Assembly (NCBI GenBank): GCA_945861865.1
Contig: CAMAWN010000036.1
Span: 1 to 37,276, forward strand
Source of the DNA: Candidatus Kuenenia stuttgartensis
GTDB lineage: Bacteria > Planctomycetota > Planctomycetia > Planctomycetales > Planctomycetaceae
DNA length: 37,276 nucleotides
Reading direction: 5' to 3'
Shown: piece by piece, positions 32,006-37,276 of the stretch
How the letters are laid out: every line of letters begins with the position of its first letter
How positions within the stretch are numbered: the stretch's first letter is position 1
Notes under the pieces: generated by a model
Told to the model about the DNA's origin: nothing
The model's input: only the letters and a program-made list of their open reading frames with translations
Database searches by the model: none
Position numbers and translations under genes: made by a program

Positions 32006-32908
32006 ATGCGTGACCAAGCCTCAACTCTGAGAAATCTCATCCAGCGCCGCTCGGCCGATGCGTCTGTCGCGGCGAGCGAACGTGCGCGGATCGTCGCGTT
32101 CACGAGCGGCAAAGGGGGAGTCGGCAAATCGAATCTCGCGCTCAACGTGGCGGTTGCGATGGCTCAAGCTGGAACGCGAGTTTGTTTGCTGGATGCGAAT
32201 CCGGGGTCGAACAACATCGACTTGCTGTGCGGGTTGAACTGCTACTGGAACTTCGGGCATGTGCTCACCGGCGCGAAGTCGCTCGGTGAAGTGATCCTGA
32301 AAGGTCCGGCGGGAATCAACGTCGTGTCGGGAGTCAGTGGACTGCTGGAACTCGCAGCAACAGACCGTAGCCTGGATGGTTCAGTGCACATTGATCATCA
32401 CCCGACCCACAAGGGGTCGGGCTACAGTCATGCAAACTTGGCCGGTCAAGTCGCCGCGCTTGAAACCGCGTACGACGTGTTGATCATCGATGCGGGGACC
32501 GGGTTGACTGAGTCCGCGCGGCGGTTCACAAGCGTCGCCGACGTGACATTCTTGGTGACGACTCCGGAACCGACGGCCATCGCGGATGCGTATGCCACGC
32601 TCAAAGCCTGGCAAGGGAGCGTGTCGTCGATGCCGGAAGTGCTGGTGAATCGAGTTGACTCGGCGGCTCAGGCGAAACAGATTCTGGACCGATTCTCGCA
32701 GACCGTCGAAATGTTTCTGCGCTGTCCGCCGCCGTCCGGATGCTGGGTTGCGGAGGATCCTGTCGTCCCACGAGCGGTCGCCGCGCGACACCCATTTGTC
32801 GAGACTGCACCTGATGGCGCGGCCACTCGTGACGTGCGAGCAATCGCGAAGAGTCTGCTCGCCGGTGCGAAACCGGTTCGGACACAGACTCTTCTCGAAC
32901 GACTTTGA
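32006..32908 (+). CDS. flhG: FlhG (YlxH/FleN), MinD-like ATPase
   Basis: A 300-residue MinD/ParA-like ATPase. With FlhF it controls flagellar number and placement. The deviant Walker A is SGKGGVGKSNLALN near residue 36, followed by CLLDANPGSNNIDLLCGL (Walker A-prime) near 66, LIIDAGTGLT near 162 (Walker B) and VTTPEPTAIADAYA near 189, all typical of the group. Between the beta-strand SGVSGLLELA and the Walker B strand, residues 121-140 (SLDGSVHIDHHPTHKG) are encoded by a palindromic repeat rather than normal FlhG sequence. The ATG at 32006 lies 8 bases after the flhF stop; GGAGG is about 14 bases upstream, so the spacing is long. The frame is open back to 31937, overlapping flhF, but that part is shadow. 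Confidence 0.93.
   Translation: MRDQASTLRNLIQRRSADASVAASERARIVAFTSGKGGVGKSNLALNVAVAMAQAGTRVCLLDANPGSNNIDLLCGLNCYWNFGHVLTGAKSLGEVILKGPAGINVVSGVSGLLELAATDRSLDGSVHIDHHPTHKGSGYSHANLAGQVAALETAYDVLIIDAGTGLTESARRFTSVADVTFLVTTPEPTAIADAYATLKAWQGSVSSMPEVLVNRVDSAAQAKQILDRFSQTVEMFLRCPPPSGCWVAEDPVVPRAVAARHPFVETAPDGAATRDVRAIAKSLLAGAKPVRTQTLLERL
32367..32425. repeat. Palindromic repeat inside flhG (GTAGCC...GGGCTAC)
   Basis: The outer ends GTAGCC (32367) and GGGCTAC (ending 32425) are inverted, and a second inner pair, CCCGACCC (32401-32408) and GGGTCGGG (32414-32421), forms a strong hairpin. The 59-base element reads through in the flhG frame. The outer ends resemble the GTAG/CTAC ends of the repeat at 20093-20173. 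Confidence 0.7.
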
Positions 32909-33100
32909 CGGTTAGGAAATTTATAGCGAAAGGACTCAAGAACATTCACTGCGATTGCCGATCTGATTAAAGAAGTTGGTGCCAATCCTGCGCCTGAATG
33001 GTTCGCCGGATGTTGCCGCTTCGCCCCACCTCATCGTTCGGACTTGCTCCGAAGCCTGCCTCTCCCATCGATCCTGGAATGACCCACGGAGGGTTTTGTC

Positions 33101-33883
<783 letters not shown>

Positions 33884-33931
33884 GCGTCAATCAAGGATCG
33901 GAAGACTTTTGACTTCGGAAAGGTATCGGCC

Positions 33932-34732
33932 ATGCCCTCTGCTCTGGCCGCAAAGCTGCGGAACCGCATGTTCGGCGAAAAGCCGACCAGCATGTCGGTC
34001 TATCACGATCTGATCGCCAAAGCGGTCGAGCCGGGCATGACTGTGCTGGATGTCGGCTGCGGCCGAGGTGCGCTCGCGCCGTACCCGTGGCACAAACACT
34101 CGAACATCAAACTCTGGGGGATCGATCCCGATCCGACCGCCGCCGAGAATCCGCATCTCGAATCGTTCACGTTGTTGACGGACGATCTGAATTGGCAGAT
34201 TCCGAGCGGCACCGTCGATCTGGCCATCGCCCGCTATGTGTTGGAACATGTCGCGGACCCGACTGCGTTCTTTCGCAACCTTTCGCGAGTGCTCAAGCCT
34301 GGCGGAAAGTTTTTGTTTCTCACACCCAACCGCTGGCATCCCGCGATGATCGCTTCGCACTGGATGCCCTACGGACTCAAGCAACGCATCCTCGCGTTGA
34401 CCAAACGTGCCGATCCACATGACGTCTTTCCAACCTGCTATCTGCTGAACTCGACGGCCGCGATGAAGTCGGTCGCTCAGCGGAGCGGATTGGAAGTGAC
34501 TGACTTGCAGACTCGCGAGATTCAGCCGTGCGGCTATCTCGACTTCAGCGTGCTCGGCTACTTCGCCTCGTGCGCGTATTTCGCGACGATGCGAGTGACC
34601 GGCTTGCAGCGCTTCTTCGGCATGACGATGACCGGTGTGCTGACGAAGGCGAACTCCGCGACCGTCCGAAACGCAACGCCTCAGCCAACCAACGCCGTCT
34701 CTGATTGGCAATCCTTGGGAGCGACAACGTGA
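33932..34732 (+). CDS. Class I SAM-dependent methyltransferase
   Basis: A 266-residue methyltransferase of the UbiE/Methyltransf_11 type. Motif I is VLDVGCGRGALAPY near residue 34, followed by the acidic segment LWGIDPDPTAAEN near 62, DLAIARYVLEHVADPTAFFR near 94 and the later block LKPGGKFLFLTPNRWHPA near 122. The C-terminal part is helical, with a partly hydrophobic segment (LDFSVLGYFASCAYFATM) near 200. No signal peptide is present. ATG at 33932 has AAGG about ten bases upstream. It follows fliA and overlaps the lipoprotein gene start by four bases (GTGA), so the three are probably one transcript. Whether the acceptor is a flagellar protein, a quinone or a lipid cannot be told from the sequence. 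Confidence 0.85.
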   Translation: MPSALAAKLRNRMFGEKPTSMSVYHDLIAKAVEPGMTVLDVGCGRGALAPYPWHKHSNIKLWGIDPDPTAAENPHLESFTLLTDDLNWQIPSGTVDLAIARYVLEHVADPTAFFRNLSRVLKPGGKFLFLTPNRWHPAMIASHWMPYGLKQRILALTKRADPHDVFPTCYLLNSTAAMKSVAQRSGLEVTDLQTREIQPCGYLDFSVLGYFASCAYFATMRVTGLQRFFGMTMTGVLTKANSATVRNATPQPTNAVSDWQSLGATT

Positions 34733-34953
34733 CAGCAAACTCTTCGCGTTGGGGTGCCTGTCTTTTGATGATCCTCTGCGTGACAACGCTGAGCGGTTGT
34801 CTCGGCGCGGCAAGATCTCCGGCACTGGCTCGGAAGAATAGCTCCGAAACCTGTGCGCAACCGTTGAAGAAGACCGCGTCTCACAGTCGCCACAAATCGA
34901 CAGAGCCTCCGGCGGTCGTCGGAGCGAACTGGCCACGTGAGATCGACCGCTGA
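34729..34953 (+). CDS. Small lipoprotein
   Basis: A 74-residue protein starting at GTG 34729, whose GTGA overlaps the methyltransferase stop, indicating translational coupling. It has a signal (CLLMILCVTTLSGC) ending in a good lipobox LSGC with the lipidated Cys near residue 24. The mature part is short, basic and Ser/Pro-rich (ARKNSSETCAQPLKKTASH) with no recognisable domain. Function is unknown; small lipoproteins often tether to membranes or act in envelope assembly. Confidence 0.65.
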   Translation: MTANSSRWGACLLMILCVTTLSGCLGAARSPALARKNSSETCAQPLKKTASHSRHKSTEPPAVVGANWPREIDR

Positions 34954-34965
34954 ACTGCAATTCGG

Positions 34966-35448
34966 CTAAACGCCCAGTGAGTGGCGTTTCTCCGCGATGA
35001 ACGGCAAGTGGTGTGGAATGTGGCCGGTGATGCGTTCGAGGAACGTGCGCAGCGACAACGGTCCTGCTTCGCTGTGACGTCCCACGCGCTGGAGGTCGGC
35101 GTCCGAAACGGTTCGCAGAATCGCGGCCATTTGCTGGCGGACGCAGTCGATCAAACCGAGTTCCGTTTCGAGATCGCGTGCGTGATAGGCCAGTTTGGCC
35201 GCGAACTGGTCGGGATCGCCGCCGAACAGTGTCGGCTCATCTTCGGCGAGAATGCGCTTCATGCGATCGCCATAGACCGGCTCAAAGTCCGCGAGATGCG
35301 CGACTACTTCCAGCGTGCTCCACTTGCCGGCGACCGGACGAGCCAGCAGTTGCTCACGAGTCATTCCGGCCACCGCCTCGCGCAACAGCTTCGGGCCTTT
35401 CAGGTATTCGTCGATCAACTGCGAGTGGCTGAGTTCGGAAAGATTCAT
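34966..35448 (-). CDS. DinB-like (DUF664) protein
   Basis: A 160-residue protein of the DinB/YfiT-like four-helix-bundle superfamily. Landmarks are [20 protein letters not shown] near residue 9, [20 protein letters not shown] near 43 (first metal-type His in AHLAD), and [20 protein letters not shown] near 132 with the His pair expected for metal binding. Some members are thiol transferases or damage-inducible proteins, but the activity of most is unknown. ATG at 35448 has AGGAG seven bases upstream. It is convergent with the small lipoprotein gene (12-base gap) and divergent from the aminotransferase gene across 90 bases. Confidence 0.87.
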   Translation of the reverse strand: MNLSELSHSQLIDEYLKGPKLLREAVAGMTREQLLARPVAGKWSTLEVVAHLADFEPVYGDRMKRILAEDEPTLFGGDPDQFAAKLAYHARDLETELGLIDCVRQQMAAILRTVSDADLQRVGRHSEAGPLSLRTFLERITGHIPHHLPFIAEKRHSLGV

Positions 35449-35538
35449 CGGCAGACTCCTGATTCGCGGGACGATTCGGAATAATCGAGCAGCATCATCC
35501 CAAGAGATTCCAGGCTTCACCAGCGAGCGAGTTTTCCG

Positions 35539-36708
35539 ATGTCGAACTCCGACGAATGGTCCTTTCCCGCAGGCGTGACGTATTTGAATCACGGTTCCTT
35601 CGGCCCGTCGCCGCGCTGCGTGCGTGAGTCGCGACAGGGATGGACCGAACGGCTCGAACAACAGCCGATGGATTTCTTCTTGCGGCAGATGGAATCGGAG
35701 TTGGACCATGCCGCCGCGAAGCTGGGCGAGTTCATCGGGGCGGATGGCAACGATCTGCTGTTCTGTGACAACGCGACGGTGGCGATGAACATCGTGGCCG
35801 ACAGTGTCGCGCTGCAACCGGGCGACGAAGTGCTCTTCACCAATCAAGAGTACGGCGCGGTGTTGCGCATCTGGCGGCGAGCCTGCGATCGTGCCCAAGC
35901 CCAGATCGTCGTGCAGCCGCTGCCGCGACCGATCACTTCGGCGGAGGAGCAAGTCGCCGCGCTGCTGGCGGGCATCACCGGCCGCACGAAGCTGATCGTC
36001 GTCAGCCACATCACGTCGCAGACGGCGGTGATCTTTCCGATCGAGGCGATCTGTCGCGCAGCGGCCCAGCGGGGCGTGCCGGTCTGCGTGGATGGGCCGC
36101 ATGCGTTGGCGATGGTGGATCTCAACCTGCGTCGGCTCGGCTGCGATTTCTATTGCGCGAGCGGCCACAAATGGCTGAGCGCGCCATTCGGCAGCGGCTG
36201 CTTGTTCGTGGCCAAACGCCGTCAGCAGAAGTTGTCACCGCCCGTCATGAGCTGGGGCGGCAGCGTGAGTGGCCGGCCGGCGCATTGGCAGGACGAGTTC
36301 CGTTGGCTGGGCACGCGCGACCCCGCGCCGTTCTTGGCGATGCCCACCGCGATCGAGTTCCTCGAACGCAGCGGCCTGGAATCCTTTCGTGAGCAGACAC
36401 ACGACCTCGCCCAGTACGCACGGCAGCGAATCGTGGAGCTCACTGGTCTCGAACCACCGCTCCCCGACAGTCGCGAGTGGTACGGCTCGATGATCGCGAT
36501 GCCGATTCCGGTCGCGGGTCCAGCTCCCAAGCAGGGGATTCGCGACCAGTTGCAAACACCGCTGTGGGAGAAATTCGGCATCGAGATTCCGATCATCCAT
36601 TGGCACGGCGAACGACTGCTGCGCGTCTCGTGTCACCTCTACAACACCCGGGCGCAGATCGACCGGCTGATCGACGCCTTGCACGAGTTCGGGATCGGAC
36701 GCCCTTGA
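35539..36708 (+). CDS. Class V aminotransferase, isopenicillin-N epimerase-like
   Basis: A 389-residue PLP enzyme of aminotransferase class [15 protein letters not shown] near residue 15 is the isopenicillin-N epimerase / cysteine desulfurase-like N-terminal block, [18 protein letters not shown] near 73 carries the PLP-phosphate contacts, [18 protein letters not shown] near 154, [16 protein letters not shown] near 179 has the Asp that contacts the PLP nitrogen, and the Schiff-base Lys is in [14 protein letters not shown] near 211. The group includes epimerases, desulfurases and aminotransferases with varied substrates; the actual reaction is unknown. ATG at 35539 has no clear Shine-Dalgarno, but the N-terminus matches the family closely. 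No sulfur-carrier or iron-sulfur genes are nearby. Confidence 0.88.
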   Translation: MSNSDEWSFPAGVTYLNHGSFGPSPRCVRESRQGWTERLEQQPMDFFLRQMESELDHAAAKLGEFIGADGNDLLFCDNATVAMNIVADSVALQPGDEVLFTNQEYGAVLRIWRRACDRAQAQIVVQPLPRPITSAEEQVAALLAGITGRTKLIVVSHITSQTAVIFPIEAICRAAAQRGVPVCVDGPHALAMVDLNLRRLGCDFYCASGHKWLSAPFGSGCLFVAKRRQQKLSPPVMSWGGSVSGRPAHWQDEFRWLGTRDPAPFLAMPTAIEFLERSGLESFREQTHDLAQYARQRIVELTGLEPPLPDSREWYGSMIAMPIPVAGPAPKQGIRDQLQTPLWEKFGIEIPIIHWHGERLLRVSCHLYNTRAQIDRLIDALHEFGIGRP

Positions 36709-36748
36709 ACGTTCGGCCTGTCCCGAATTCTTCCTGAGCGCGAAAGGA

Positions 36749-36802
36749 GCACGACGCGCCAGCGAGTGGTGGCGGTGAGAATCCCTCGCTGGCGCGTCGG
36801 GC
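36749..36802. repeat. Palindromic repeat, GACGCGC/GCGAGTGG family, copy 5
   Basis: GCACGACGCGCC and AGCGAGTGG on the left pair with CCCTCGCTGG and CGCGTCGGGC on the right. The centre is GTGGCGGTGAG-like, similar to that of the flhF copy. It lies 40 bases after the aminotransferase stop. Confidence 0.85.
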
Positions 36803-36900
36803 GAGCAGCACTCGTGACCGTTGCCTGAGAGAGGCACTCAGCGGTCCGGGACGGAGAGGATTCCCGCGTCGCGTTGGGCTTCGCGCCAGGGTCCGGAAAG

Positions 36901-37110
36901 GTGCCAACCGGAGTCTTGGCCAACCCGCAGGGGTCTGCCGGGATGCCCACCTGAGTCTTGGCCATCCGGGTCGGGTACGGGTTGGCCAAAGGGCGAGTCG
37001 GCGGCTGGCCGGAGTCATCCGTACGAGCAAAAACCGGAGTTGTTGCCTACCCGGAGTCGGCCGGATTGATGCCAACCGAAGTTTTTGCCTCTGCCGACCC
37101 GAACGCATTG
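36901..37110. repeat. Degenerate tandem repeat, 42-bp period, five units
   Basis: Units start at 36901, 36943, 36985, 37027 and 37069, each exactly 42 bases. Each carries a version of GCCAACCGGAGTCTTGGCC: the GAGT (or AAGT) core recurs at 36911, 36953, 36995, 37037 and 37079. On the minus strand, units read as 14-residue peptides with consensus near NPADSGLAKTPVGI, best kept in units 1 and 2 (PADPCGLAKTPVGT and NPYPTRMAKTQVGI). Unit 4 has an in-frame stop. The earlier 42 bases (36859-36900) may be a sixth, more decayed unit. Confidence 0.8.
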
Positions 37111-37227
37111 ACGACTACTTATCCGTTTATCCGGTTCCCAATAAATAACCGCGCGCCGCTTACGGCACGGGATTTGCGCAGACTCAAGCCATGAATTGAT
37201 CACCGTCAACATGGCAGGAGGCTGGGC

Positions 37228-37276
37228 ATGACTGTTGTGGAGCATCATTCCGTGGACGAGTTGCAGGAGTTGTTTC
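37228..37276 (+). CDS. Start of an unidentified gene, cut by the window edge
   Basis: ATG at 37228 is preceded by AGGAGG at a spacing of about six bases, the best ribosome binding site in this stretch. Sixteen codons are visible (MTVVEHHSVDELQELF) before the window ends. The acidic, helical N-terminus would fit several families, including the start of an IS630-type transposase, but this is too short to assign. Confidence 0.55.
   Translation, partial: MTVVEHHSVDELQELF

Larger units (their letters stand above)
36709..37227. other. Non-coding stretch with a palindromic repeat and a 42-bp tandem repeat
   Basis: The 519 bases between the aminotransferase gene and the next start hold no convincing gene. 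They contain a family palindrome (36749-36802), a possible decayed coding repeat (36901-37110) and an AT-richer patch (near 37118-37150, with TTATCCG and AATAAATAACC) that may hold the promoter of the gene starting at 37228. Confidence 0.6.

Noticed and set aside
36901..37110. CRISPR array
   Set aside because: Units are contiguous 42-bp tandem copies with no spacer-like unique segments of equal length and no cas gene nearby.
37150..37276. Left end of an insertion sequence
   Set aside because: Only 16 codons of the possible transposase are visible and no terminal inverted repeat can be confirmed inside the window.

Overview
The window is a gene-dense, GC-rich (about 60 percent G+C by eye) chromosomal segment that looks like a planctomycete (Planctomycetota). 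Four things point there: a divergent GlmU-like protein of the alternative bacterial GlmU type, a J-like protein opening with a PDGPRPPDHYTLLRL segment, a 1,200-residue FtsX-type permease, and many short palindromic repeats lying both between and inside genes. I saw no rRNA, tRNA, CRISPR array or complete insertion sequence. The assignment rests on gene content and family recall, not on a database search.

Layout. 1-4.3 kb: the 3' end of tatC, mtnA (methionine salvage), then a leftward operon of a nucleoside transporter, a DUF167 protein and tsaE, followed by a divergent carboxylesterase. 4.3-9.9 kb: a DUF2071 protein, a Cys/His-rich lipoprotein with a clear intrinsic terminator, two small unknown proteins, murJ and an unknown four-TM protein. 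9.9-13.6 kb: an M14 peptidase, then leftward nucleotide-sugar genes (alternative GlmU, a truncated tyrosine-kinase-like ATPase, an NAD-dependent sugar epimerase). 13.7-20.9 kb: a secreted sialate O-acetylesterase-like protein, a pseudo-receiver protein, a giant FtsX-like permease and YceH. 21-24.8 kb: an exported methyltransferase, a lidless Hsp70 and a membrane protein joining a degenerate J-like domain to an MshEN-like domain. 24.9-28.4 kb: an RluA-type pseudouridine synthase and a divergent pair of MFS transporter and enolase-superfamily enzyme. 28.5-34.9 kb: a flagellar operon flhA-flhF-flhG-fliA followed by a methyltransferase and a small lipoprotein. 34.9-37.3 kb: a DinB-like protein, a class V aminotransferase, a 0.5 kb non-coding stretch with a 42-bp tandem repeat, and the first 16 codons of a further gene.

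How the genes fit together. Several local units make sense: nucleoside uptake with tRNA t6A modification; flagellar export gate, its GTPase/ATPase placement pair and the flagellar sigma factor; an Hsp70 with a putative membrane partner; and a transporter with a probable sugar-acid enzyme.

The most unusual features are the following. (i) Short palindromic elements of several families sit in frame and stop-free inside murJ, the pseudo-receiver gene, flhF and flhG, while two intergenic copies supply the stop codon of the neighbouring gene. This resembles the protein-coding palindromic elements described in Rickettsia. (ii) The Hsp70 / J-like-MshEN pair has both canonical control elements (the lid and the HPD motif) missing. 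(iii) A degenerate five-unit 42-bp tandem repeat looks like a decayed coding sequence for a 14-residue repeat.
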